DNA from: Photorhabdus laumondii subsp. laumondii
GTDB taxonomy: Bacteria; Pseudomonadota; Gammaproteobacteria; Enterobacterales; Enterobacteriaceae
Assembly (NCBI RefSeq): GCF_003343245.1
Contig: NZ_CP024901.1
Coordinates: 3,038,001 to 3,102,000, forward strand
Direction of reading: 5' to 3'
DNA length: 64,000 bases
Part shown: piece after piece, positions 54,574 to 63,311 of the stretch
Layout: each line of letters opens with the position of its first letter
Position numbering within the stretch: position 1 is the stretch's first letter
The notes under the pieces: generated by a model
What the model was told of the DNA's origin: nothing
Database searches by the model: none
Seen by the model: the letters and a program-made list of their open reading frames with translations, nothing else
Position numbers and translations under genes: made by a program

Positions 54574-57324
54574 ATGCAATCAACTCTCCCAATAATAAAA
54601 TGGCGCAATATATTAAAAACAGGACAGTATCGAAAATACGATATCTCCAGCGCTCAACCGGCAAATGAAAATTGGATAACGTTAAACAACATTAAGTTAC
54701 CAGCGAGTTTTCAACGAAAAGAGTGCCTACCGGGATTACTCTTTTCACACGTCAGATCAACTCCCTGGGCTACAGCAGTCATTCACGGTGAAGAGCAACT
54801 CAGTTATTTGGAAATGGCAATTGGCAGTGTACATCTGGCCTGCTATCTGCAAAACCTGGGATGTTTAGCGGGTGATTGCGTCGGTATATTTGTTGAACCG
54901 TCGATTGAGCAGATGATCGGAGTTTGGGGAACTCTTTTTGCCGGTGGTGCATATCTGCCATTGTCTCATGATTATCCAGAGGAACGACTTCGTTACATGA
55001 TCCACGATAGCAATCTGAAAATGATATTTACCCAAGAAAAATTAAAGGAAAAATTGGTCAGGTTGGTTGCAGAAAATATCCATATCGTGACTCTTGAAGA
55101 CGTAGAGAAATCATTTGAATCCAGTGCCATTACCAACAACACCCTCCATGACTACCTTAGCCCAGATAACTTGGCTTATGTCATTTATACCTCTGGAAGT
55201 ACAGGGAAACCGAAAGGTGTAATGATTGAGCACCGCAGTATCGTTAACCAAATGTGTTGGTTAAATGAAAAATGCGATTTAAATATTGAAAAAACAATTA
55301 TTCAGAAAACGCCCATCAGCTTTGATGCTGCTCAATGGGAAATATTATCAGTCAGTTGTGGTAGTCGGGTTGTTATTAGCTCATCTGGAACACACAGGAA
55401 TATTCCCCAACTCATTGACCTGATTATTCGCCACAATGTGACCACGTTACAGTGTGTTCCCACGCTATTACAAGCACTGATCGATAATCATCAATTCCGG
55501 GAATGCCACACCCTTCGGCAAATATTCATCGGAGCAGAGAGCCTATCAAGAAAACTCGCCACTCAATGTATCCATACACTACCAAACTGTCTACTGATTA
55601 ATATGTATGGCCCGGCGGAATGTACAATTAATGCTTCAGTTTTCCTTGTTAATCACTACCCAATATCTGACGAAGTTAATTCAGTCCCTATTGGTAAGCC
55701 GGTATCCAATACGGAATTTTTTATTCTCGATCACCACTATCAGCTCGCCTCAGAATATGAAATTGGAGAGATTTATATTGCGGGCACTCAAGTCGCAAGA
55801 GGATATCTGAATCGTCAGGATCTCACAGAAAAGCACTTTCTTGAAATTGCAATACCACCAAATACGCAAAAAATCCGGCTTTATAGAACCGGAGACCTGG
55901 CTTATTGGGATAAAGAGGGTAATGCCCACTTTGCTGGTCGGAAAGATAATCAAATTAAAGTGAGAGGGATGCGGGTCGAATTAGAAGAAATAAAAAATGC
56001 AATAGAGGTTATCGATCAAGTGAAACACGCTGCAATTTTGGCAGAAAAAGACCCTCAACACCGTTCGACACGATTAACCGCCTGTATTGAATTAGCCGAT
56101 GAAACAATACGCCAGCAAGCAAAGTATGACATTACTTCAATTCTGCGGAGTGAACTTAGCAAAACATTACCGGACTATATGTTACCTGACAGATTTTTGT
56201 TCCTGGATACCATGCCGCTAACTTCCAGTGGAAAAATCGATTTCGACACATTACAAGTACTGGTCAGCACAGTATCACACAGTCCACAGGTACTCCCAAG
56301 CACCTCGACAGAAACACAGATCGTAAAGATATGGGAAGAAGTGCTAACGCGAGAAAGCATATCTACCGAAGATGACTTCTTTGCTTTAGGTGGCAATTCT
56401 CTGATAGCCGTCCATCTGATACAACGTTTAAATGAAGAATTTGCGTTATCGCTACCTCTCCATACTCTATTTGAGGCCGCAACGGTTAAACAATTGGCAA
56501 AAATCGTTGAAGGTGAAGTAACCAGATTATCTTCACGATTGGCCTGTTTACAGGAAAAAGATGCTGGATTACCTGTCTTTTGCTGGCCAGGATTGGGTGG
56601 ATACCCAATGAATTTACACCTGCTGGCTACACAGATCTGCACTGATCGATCATTTTATGGCATCCAAGCTTACGGAATTAATGAAGGAGAGGTTCCATAC
56701 TCCACCATAGCCGAAATGGTGATTCAAGACATAACAGAAATCAAAAAATTACAACCTACTGGCCCATACACGCTATGGGGATATTCTTTTGGCTCTGTAT
56801 TGGCTTTCGAAGCGGCTTACCAATTAGAACGAGCCGGAGAACATGTCGAAAAGGTGGTTCTAATCGCTCCAGGGCTCTCGAAGATAAAATATCACGTTAA
56901 TTCCACGGGAACAGAAAACGGGTCTACTTACCAAAACAATGAGTTGATATCACTATTATTCTCTGTATTTGCGGGCACTTCTCACAGTTCAGCGTTGAAT
57001 GAATGCCTGGCTAACGTTATCGATGAGCAAAGCTTTGTCTCTTTTGTTCATAAGCACTACCCAACTCTGGCCCCTACGTTAATTGTTCGAATTGCCAGGA
57101 TAGTTATTCAAACCTACGGACAGAAATATTCAGCAACAGAACTGCAAGAACGAATAATCAAGGCGCCAATTACGGTGTTTAATGCACGTGACGATGCCGT
57201 TTCTTTTATCGAAGAAGCAACACCCTACCTAAAACATCCCCCAGAAAATATCAATCTTAACGTTGATCATTTCGAGGTACTTAAGGAATCAGGTGTTAAC
57301 GAATTAGCTCGATTCTTGAGTTGA
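54574..57324 (+). CDS. Single-module NRPS: adenylation - PCP - thioesterase
   Basis: A 916-residue peptide synthetase without a condensation domain. The adenylation domain spans ~50-560: A3 TSGSTGKPKG (207-216), A4 SFDAAQWE, A5 NMYGPAEC, A7 YRTGD, A8 GRKDNQIKVRG, and A10 SSGK with Lys554. The PCP has LGGNSL (Ser609). The thioesterase has GYSFGS (Ser738) and a C-terminal VDHF His899. Aligning to GrsA by eye gives specificity residues D251 A252 W255 Q293 F318 G320 M344 I352 N353 K554, close to the remembered glutamine code DAWQFGLIDK. It lacks the oxidase insertion of indigoidine synthetase. It probably releases or cyclises an activated Gln-like unit. It is followed by an exporter gene after 45 bp. 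Confidence 0.85.
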   Translation: MQSTLPIIKWRNILKTGQYRKYDISSAQPANENWITLNNIKLPASFQRKECLPGLLFSHVRSTPWATAVIHGEEQLSYLEMAIGSVHLACYLQNLGCLAGDCVGIFVEPSIEQMIGVWGTLFAGGAYLPLSHDYPEERLRYMIHDSNLKMIFTQEKLKEKLVRLVAENIHIVTLEDVEKSFESSAITNNTLHDYLSPDNLAYVIYTSGSTGKPKGVMIEHRSIVNQMCWLNEKCDLNIEKTIIQKTPISFDAAQWEILSVSCGSRVVISSSGTHRNIPQLIDLIIRHNVTTLQCVPTLLQALIDNHQFRECHTLRQIFIGAESLSRKLATQCIHTLPNCLLINMYGPAECTINASVFLVNHYPISDEVNSVPIGKPVSNTEFFILDHHYQLASEYEIGEIYIAGTQVARGYLNRQDLTEKHFLEIAIPPNTQKIRLYRTGDLAYWDKEGNAHFAGRKDNQIKVRGMRVELEEIKNAIEVIDQVKHAAILAEKDPQHRSTRLTACIELADETIRQQAKYDITSILRSELSKTLPDYMLPDRFLFLDTMPLTSSGKIDFDTLQVLVSTVSHSPQVLPSTSTETQIVKIWEEVLTRESISTEDDFFALGGNSLIAVHLIQRLNEEFALSLPLHTLFEAATVKQLAKIVEGEVTRLSSRLACLQEKDAGLPVFCWPGLGGYPMNLHLLATQICTDRSFYGIQAYGINEGEVPYSTIAEMVIQDITEIKKLQPTGPYTLWGYSFGSVLAFEAAYQLERAGEHVEKVVLIAPGLSKIKYHVNSTGTENGSTYQNNELISLLFSVFAGTSHSSALNECLANVIDEQSFVSFVHKHYPTLAPTLIVRIARIVIQTYGQKYSATELQERIIKAPITVFNARDDAVSFIEEATPYLKHPPENINLNVDHFEVLKESGVNELARFLS

Positions 57325-57369
57325 TTGCTTCTGCAAACAACACAATGAAAATTATTTAAGGGGGGTTCC

Positions 57370-58569
57370 ATGATTAAAGAAAAAACTGCCACTCATGCGG
57401 GCAGTACCAATTTTCCTTTCGTTGCTCTACTCGCGTTAGCAATGACGGGATTCCTTGCACTGCTCACAGAGACATTCCCGGCGGGCATTCTATCCCAAAT
57501 AAGTGACAGCTTGGCCGTTTCTGAAGCATTAGCTGGTCAATTCGTTACACTCTACGCAATTGGCTCACTTGTCGCTGCGATTCCACTGACGACAGCAACA
57601 CAAGGTTGGCGCCGTCGCCGATTACTCTTGATGGCACTTACGGGTTTGTTAGTCTTTAATACGCTCACCGCGTTAACGTCTAACTATATAGTGGCACTTG
57701 CGGCCAGACTTCTTTCAGGCATGGCAGGCGGCTTAATCTGGGGAATGTTGGTTGGCTATGCCCGACGGATGGTACCCGATCATTTAAAAGGACGTGCATT
57801 GGCTGTAGCCGGTGTCGGGGCACCACTGGCACTCTCTCTTGGCGTGCCATTAGGAACATTCATTGGTGGAATTGTTGGCTGGCGTACAACTTTTGGTTTG
57901 ATGTCTATTCTAACATTGGTCGTTATCGCATGGGTCATGTTGAAAGTCCCTGACTACCCAGGACGGACTGCCGAAAAACGTATACCGATCAAAAAAGTTA
58001 TCATGATCCCTGGAGTACGACCGGTATTAAGCGTTCTTGTTTGTTGGGTACTGGCTCACAGTATTCTTTATACCTATGTATTGCCTTTTGTGACACAGGC
58101 GGGGCTTGCTACCAGGATTGATCTTGTGTTGTTAGCCTTTGGTGTGGCGTCGTTGCTTGGAATATGGATGACAGGGCTGTTAATTGACAAGATGTTACGT
58201 TCGTTGGTACTGATAAGTCTTGCCCTATTTACATTCGCCTCTCTCATACTTGGTGTTATCGGTACTCTTCCTGTCTTTGTTTTTCTTGCCGTGATCTTAT
58301 GGGGGCTAACCTTCGGCGGTGCCGCTGCCCTACTTCAAACTGCATTGGCCGAATCTGCCGGGGAAGGTGCAGACGTTGCTCAGTCGATTCTTGTTACCTT
58401 ATGGAATTTAGCCATTGCAGCCGGGGGCATTATTGGCGGGATATTACTTGAAACACTTGGTGCCAGCTCGTTCCCGTGGACCTTACTTGTTCTGTTAGTG
58501 CTAGCTTTGTTGATCGTCTGGAATTCAGGCAACTATGGCTTCCCTCATAAAGGAATCAAAGGTAAGTGA
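57370..58569 (+). CDS. MFS efflux transporter (DHA1 type)
   Basis: A 399-residue inner-membrane protein with 12 predicted TM helices, from the arabinose/drug exporter group (AraJ/YdhP-like). It has TETFPAGILSQISDSLAVSEALAGQFVTLYAIGSL at TM1-2, motif A-like GWRRRRLLL, and antiporter motif C-like GVGAPLALSLGVPLGTFIGG. ATG 57370 follows a strong AAGGGGGG. Between the synthetase and the formyltransferase genes in one direction, it most likely exports the locus product or gives self-resistance. Confidence 0.9.
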   Translation: MIKEKTATHAGSTNFPFVALLALAMTGFLALLTETFPAGILSQISDSLAVSEALAGQFVTLYAIGSLVAAIPLTTATQGWRRRRLLLMALTGLLVFNTLTALTSNYIVALAARLLSGMAGGLIWGMLVGYARRMVPDHLKGRALAVAGVGAPLALSLGVPLGTFIGGIVGWRTTFGLMSILTLVVIAWVMLKVPDYPGRTAEKRIPIKKVIMIPGVRPVLSVLVCWVLAHSILYTYVLPFVTQAGLATRIDLVLLAFGVASLLGIWMTGLLIDKMLRSLVLISLALFTFASLILGVIGTLPVFVFLAVILWGLTFGGAAALLQTALAESAGEGADVAQSILVTLWNLAIAAGGIIGGILLETLGASSFPWTLLVLLVLALLIVWNSGNYGFPHKGIKGK

Positions 58570-58678
58570 GCAATATCGGGGTTTGTCTGTGTTTAAATGC
58601 AGTTCAAGGCAACTAAGCCTATGAACTTTACTTACTCTCAAACAAATCCCTTCACTCAATAACGATAAAGGGGATAAC

Positions 58679-60478
58679 ATGCCCGGCGAATTCACATCTT
58701 CAACGCAAGAGAAAAAAAATAGCACTGATAACACACTAACCGATAACACACTAAAAGTTGAAAAGTGCAAAATTGTAAACCACTCCACTAGAAAAGCTCG
58801 ATCTTGTGTCGTCATCGGTGGTACAACACTTGCGATACGTTGTACCCAACAACTTCAAGCGGCCGGATACATAATTGTGGCTATTTTTCCCACGGAATCT
58901 CTGTTTTTCGAATGGGCAACTTCTCAAAATATACACTGTGTTGAAGCACTAGAAGATCTCTTGACGCTCTCCAAAACTGAGTCAATATGCTGGCTTTTTT
59001 CCATAGTCAATCCAGTTATTCTCCCTACTCTATTAATCAATCAGTTCTCTCAAGGTGCTTTCAACTACCACGACGCCCCTCTACCACGCTATGCCGGCAG
59101 CCATGCCACTTCTTGGGCTATCCTTGCCGGTGAGTCTCAGTATGCTATTACCTGGCATTTAATCGGATCTATGGTCGATAGCGGCGATATTGTTGTGCAA
59201 CGTCATATTGATCTTAAAAATACCGACACCGCACTTTCACTGAATCTTAAATGTTATCAGGCTGCTGCCGAAGGATTTACCGAACTATTAAACAACCTAG
59301 AGAACGGTGATATACCCCGCCGACAACAAGATCCTGATAACCGCAATTTTTTCTCAAGACGTCGCCGGCCAGACGCTGCTGGCTGTCTATTGTGGAATAA
59401 AAAAGCTCAGGAATTGTCATCTTTGGTCAGATCTTTAACTTTCGGAGTTTACTATCCTAATCCACTCACATTACCTAAAGTTCTGCTGAGAGATCGCCTG
59501 GTATCGATAAGCACACTACAAGTGATGTATACACGTTCCGATCATAAACCAGGTACATTGTTGGGTATTAGCGAGGACCATTGGCTAATGACTACAAGTA
59601 GTGAAGATATACGTATTTCGTTTGTTAATAGCCGTGGCAACCCAATAAATGCACTCACCTTAGCCAATCAATGCAAACTTGACATTGGTGATCAACTCCC
59701 CACAATTGAAAGATCAGATATTAAGACGTTAACAGATATACATGAACAACTTACCGAACAAGAGCTATTTTGGCAAAAAAGACTAGAGCGTTTTTCAACA
59801 CTAATGCTGCCTTTTAAATTGCGGGCAACGATAGATAAAATACCGGATTGGCATGTGTCTGAATGGAAAACAGTACTCAATCATAGTTCTTTTATTTCAA
59901 CTGAGCTCGTTCAACATATTATATGCGCTTGGTTTATCTATTTGGCTCACACATCAAATGATACTCAATTTCAAGTCGGATGGGCGCAAGCAGGAGATGC
60001 TGTTCATTCTTCAAAATGGTCCTCCTTTTTCGCCATGATCGTCCCAATGGAGGTCCATATCAATTTACAACAACGTCTTACAGAGATTTTAAATTCAATA
60101 TCGTCTGAACAGCAATTGCTTGAACAACATAGAGTTTATCCCCGCGATATGGTCTCCAGACAGCCAGTATTACGCACAATCAATCTATTACATAACAACC
60201 GTCCGTGGCCGATTGGTATTTCTGTCATCTCTGGTTACAGTAAAGATCTAACGAACAAAAATGCCATACAGGAACATGCAATTGTCGGAGAAATAATGAC
60301 ATTACAGATTGATCAAAATAAAGGAAATTTCCGCTTCATATATAACAGCAAATTAGTTGCAGTAAATAATATTGAACATGTGGCATCTGATCTGGCGCTA
60401 TTGTCGAATGTCATTGCAGACACGAAAAATTTAAATATGACTGCAAATGAACTTCCAATATACGCATTTTCACGGTGA
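58679..60478 (+). CDS. Formyltransferase fused to the C-terminal lobe of a condensation domain
   Basis: A 599-residue protein. After a low-complexity N terminus with a TDNTLTDNTL duplication, residues ~42-330 are an Fmt-type formyltransferase: FNYHDAPLPRYAGSHATSW with Asn129 and His131, and MVDSGDI with Asp167. This keeps the Asn-x-His...36...Asp spacing of the catalytic triad. The segment NFFSRRRRPDAAGCLLW is typical of NRPS-embedded formyltransferases. Residues ~350-595 resemble only the second half of a condensation domain (LTEQELFWQKRL..., then VGWAQAGD...FFAMIVPMEV). No HHxxxDG is present, so condensation activity is unlikely. The usual A-PCP partner is absent from this protein; the A-PCP-TE encoded two genes upstream may supply it. 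ATG 58679 follows AAAGGGGAT. Confidence 0.82.
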   Translation: MPGEFTSSTQEKKNSTDNTLTDNTLKVEKCKIVNHSTRKARSCVVIGGTTLAIRCTQQLQAAGYIIVAIFPTESLFFEWATSQNIHCVEALEDLLTLSKTESICWLFSIVNPVILPTLLINQFSQGAFNYHDAPLPRYAGSHATSWAILAGESQYAITWHLIGSMVDSGDIVVQRHIDLKNTDTALSLNLKCYQAAAEGFTELLNNLENGDIPRRQQDPDNRNFFSRRRRPDAAGCLLWNKKAQELSSLVRSLTFGVYYPNPLTLPKVLLRDRLVSISTLQVMYTRSDHKPGTLLGISEDHWLMTTSSEDIRISFVNSRGNPINALTLANQCKLDIGDQLPTIERSDIKTLTDIHEQLTEQELFWQKRLERFSTLMLPFKLRATIDKIPDWHVSEWKTVLNHSSFISTELVQHIICAWFIYLAHTSNDTQFQVGWAQAGDAVHSSKWSSFFAMIVPMEVHINLQQRLTEILNSISSEQQLLEQHRVYPRDMVSRQPVLRTINLLHNNRPWPIGISVISGYSKDLTNKNAIQEHAIVGEIMTLQIDQNKGNFRFIYNSKLVAVNNIEHVASDLALLSNVIADTKNLNMTANELPIYAFSR

Positions 60479-60513
60479 GATATTGCACCAAAATTAGCAA
60501 AAACTGCCGTAAA

Positions 60514-60532
60514 CCCTCGCTCAATGCGAGGG
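60514..60532. terminator. Hairpin between convergent operons
   Basis: CCCTCGC/GCGAGGG with a 5-nt loop, between the formyltransferase gene and the minus-strand exporter operon. A-rich flanks; the T-run is weak. Confidence 0.5.
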
Positions 60533-60562
60533 TGTCGCAAAAAATCAATGAGGTTGCGTCAG

Positions 60563-61840
60563 TTATTTCCGCGCAGGAACTTCAACATAGCCTGCCTCCA
60601 ACCCGATCACCTCCACACCTTGAAGAACGGCATGCCCCGGTGTCACGACAATCTGCTGGGTTTGTGCGTTTAATTCACGGCGATAAGTGACGAAAGTTCG
60701 TCCATCAGGGCCGGTATGTAATGCCTCGGCTGGCAAGGCCAATCCACGTTCATTGCGATAGGTGACAATAGCCAGTTTCGCACTCATACTCAGCCGGATA
60801 CGCTGCCGCTGTTCGGGAGTAAGAGGATCAATTGCCACTAATAGATCATAGGTTACACCCGCTCCCTGCATCTCCTTTGAACTCCCTTGTACACCAATTG
60901 TCTTAATTTGCCCCCGTAGAGATAGCCCGGCAAAACCATCCCCGGTTATCTCAACCGGCATTCCTTCATACACCTGATAAAGGTCAGCCTCTTCAATACG
61001 CGCTACCGCCTGGATTTGCTCCAAATTGATTACCCCTAACAGAGGTGTTCCCTGAGTGACACGTGTCCCCTTTTGAATAAATACCCCCTTATCTGATTCC
61101 GGTACCTGAGGGCGAATAACAATGCCATCAAAAGGAGAAACCAATTCACGTTGGGCTTGCTGGATCTGAAGCGCCTGATAACGCGATTGAGCATTAGCTA
61201 ATTCCATATCAGCAATCTGGCGATTCTCCCCTGTGCCTTTATCGAGAGCAACACTCAGTTCCGCCTTAGCGGCGGCAAGATCGAGCTGTTGAACTCTGAC
61301 CTGCTGCTCCAGTATATCAACCTCCATACGGGGAACAATGCCACGCTCGAACAAAGCCCGGGTATCGGTTAGCTTACGTTCGGTATCGCTCAAACTTAAC
61401 TGAGCATTCGTTAAAGCTCTACGTACCCTAGCGACATCCTGACTGTTCTCCCACCCCACCAAATCTTGTACGGTTTTTTGGGCTTTCAACAGTTCCGTGA
61501 GCGCCTGCCGCAACTGAATGTCCAATTGTGTCGTATCAAGGCTCAACAGGGGTTGCCCACGCTTAACGCGCTGGCCTTCAGTTACCATCACTTCAGCAAT
61601 AACACCATCAAATGGCGCGGCAATCGTCAAACTGGTTGCCGCCTGAATACGGCCAACTAACCCAAGACGATTTTCGAGTCGTTGAGGTTCAACATGCACC
61701 CACCGTTGCGGTGATGATGTATCAATTGAAGAAGAAAACAAAACATAAGCAATGGTAGCCCCAATGACTAATGCAACAGCAAGTGTCACGAGCCAACGAG
61801 TCTTATATCTGAAACGGGCAAGTCCCCTGATCTTAGTCAT
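60563..61840 (-). CDS. HlyD/MacA-type periplasmic adaptor
   Basis: Membrane-fusion protein, 425 residues from ATG 61840. It has one N-terminal TM anchor (WLVTLAVALVIGATIAYVLF), a biotinyl-lipoyl-like domain (AAPFDGVIAEVMVTEGQRVKRGQPLLSLD), a long coiled-coil hairpin (~95-215), a second lipoyl half (SPFDGIVIRPQ), and beta-barrel and membrane-proximal domains. The start lies 8 nt inside the tolC-like gene; the TTG at 61849 is rejected. It is the last gene of a macB-tolC-macA-like operon. Confidence 0.9.
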   Translation of the reverse strand: MTKIRGLARFRYKTRWLVTLAVALVIGATIAYVLFSSSIDTSSPQRWVHVEPQRLENRLGLVGRIQAATSLTIAAPFDGVIAEVMVTEGQRVKRGQPLLSLDTTQLDIQLRQALTELLKAQKTVQDLVGWENSQDVARVRRALTNAQLSLSDTERKLTDTRALFERGIVPRMEVDILEQQVRVQQLDLAAAKAELSVALDKGTGENRQIADMELANAQSRYQALQIQQAQRELVSPFDGIVIRPQVPESDKGVFIQKGTRVTQGTPLLGVINLEQIQAVARIEEADLYQVYEGMPVEITGDGFAGLSLRGQIKTIGVQGSSKEMQGAGVTYDLLVAIDPLTPEQRQRIRLSMSAKLAIVTYRNERGLALPAEALHTGPDGRTFVTYRRELNAQTQQIVVTPGHAVLQGVEVIGLEAGYVEVPARK

Positions 61841-63311
61841 TAAGTGCAATATCCCAACTCCCTAACGTAGTACCCAACGTTTCGTCCAACTCCGCTTGTG
61901 CATTTAAGTAAGTGATCAACGCATTGAGACGAACATTCTCTGCATTACGCAAATCGGTTTCAAAACTCAAGACTTGAAAGTTACTGGAGCGGCCCACCGT
62001 CAATTTTTCACGTTCAATCTCCAGCTTGCGCAGAGATAGATCCCTGGCACGCTGGGCGATCTCATATTGACGCCAACGCGTACCAATATCGCGTACCGCA
62101 TTACCCACATTACGTTCTAGTGACTGTTTCGCCTCAGCAAGACGAATGTCCTGGTTCTGAACATCAACCCGCGCCCGCACTTCCGCCTGGCGCTGACTCA
62201 AATCGCCAATGGGTATCTCTACCTGAACACCGGCGTAATTTTCCCAATTACGAGAACGGTTTGATCCTGTTCGATCACGTACCTGACTAGCACCACCCAC
62301 TAAAGAGACATCCCATAAACGTTCGTTACGGGCAACGGTCAGGTTAATTGCAGCCTGCTCCGCCGTAATCAATTGAGTGAGATACGATGGCTGTTGCTCT
62401 TGTGCCAAATGTTGCGCTTGGAGCAGGTTAATATCTACGCGCTTAGCTTCCAATCTGTCAGTAGCCTTTACCTGAGTTTGTAAGTCTAAGGCGAGCAATC
62501 GCAGCAATTCTAAACGACTGGTATCCAATTGATTAGCCGCTTCCTCCGCAGCCAGCTCCTGCATTGCAACATCAGCCTCCGTCTGGACAATCTCAAAAGC
62601 TGCCATTCTGCCTGCGGAAATCATAGCCTTGTTAACCTCCAGCAGTTGACGCGAACGTTCAAGAGCATCACGTGCGATTTGTAATTGTTCTTGAGCACGC
62701 AACAATCCACGATAAGCCATAATAACTTGCGTGATAGTCTGGGATACCGTCGCTTTTAGGTTCAAACGATTTGTTTGCTCCATCAATTGAGCAAGACGTA
62801 CAGGTGCTGTGGCCACATCTTTGCCGGCACCACGCAACAAAGGCTGAATAACTGAGAATGAAACACCATCATTACGGCTACGACCTGCATTGTCTGCCCA
62901 TGTCGTCCGATTCGTCCAAGATAGACTGAATCGAGTACCATATTCTCCAAGCAGCGTAGATGTGGGTGTAATCTCGCTCTGGCGATAGCGATCGCTTTGA
63001 TTACGAGCAGCAATATAACGGCTATTAATCAGTAATTTTGGCGTAAAACGATCTTCAGCAACGCGTAAATCGAATTTCTGTGCAATTCGATCCAGATAAG
63101 CACTGCGAATCGAACGATTATTTCGTAACCCTAAATAGATTGCATCGCTGAGTGTCAGACCAATAGTTTTCTGATTAAGCGAAATTGTATCCGTTGCAGG
63201 CATGGTTGCCTGTGATGGATTCAACGGCTCCGCTAACGCTGGTTTGACAGATGCAACTATTATCAAGGCAATGATGATGCCAATAGCACGTTGAAAAACT
63301 TGGCTAATCAT
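61833..63311 (-). CDS. TolC-family outer-membrane channel
   Basis: A 492-residue outer-membrane efflux protein: signal peptide (to about VKPALA), then OEP repeats with two long coiled-coil regions (AYRGLLRAQEQLQIARDALERSRQLLEVNKAMISAGRM...; QRQAEVRARVDVQNQDIRLAEAKQSLERNV). ATG 63311 overlaps the macB-like stop; GTG 63314 is an alternative. A dedicated channel within the operon implies a self-contained exporter not relying on housekeeping TolC. Confidence 0.9.
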   Translation of the reverse strand: MISQVFQRAIGIIIALIIVASVKPALAEPLNPSQATMPATDTISLNQKTIGLTLSDAIYLGLRNNRSIRSAYLDRIAQKFDLRVAEDRFTPKLLINSRYIAARNQSDRYRQSEITPTSTLLGEYGTRFSLSWTNRTTWADNAGRSRNDGVSFSVIQPLLRGAGKDVATAPVRLAQLMEQTNRLNLKATVSQTITQVIMAYRGLLRAQEQLQIARDALERSRQLLEVNKAMISAGRMAAFEIVQTEADVAMQELAAEEAANQLDTSRLELLRLLALDLQTQVKATDRLEAKRVDINLLQAQHLAQEQQPSYLTQLITAEQAAINLTVARNERLWDVSLVGGASQVRDRTGSNRSRNWENYAGVQVEIPIGDLSQRQAEVRARVDVQNQDIRLAEAKQSLERNVGNAVRDIGTRWRQYEIAQRARDLSLRKLEIEREKLTVGRSSNFQVLSFETDLRNAENVRLNALITYLNAQAELDETLGTTLGSWDIALND

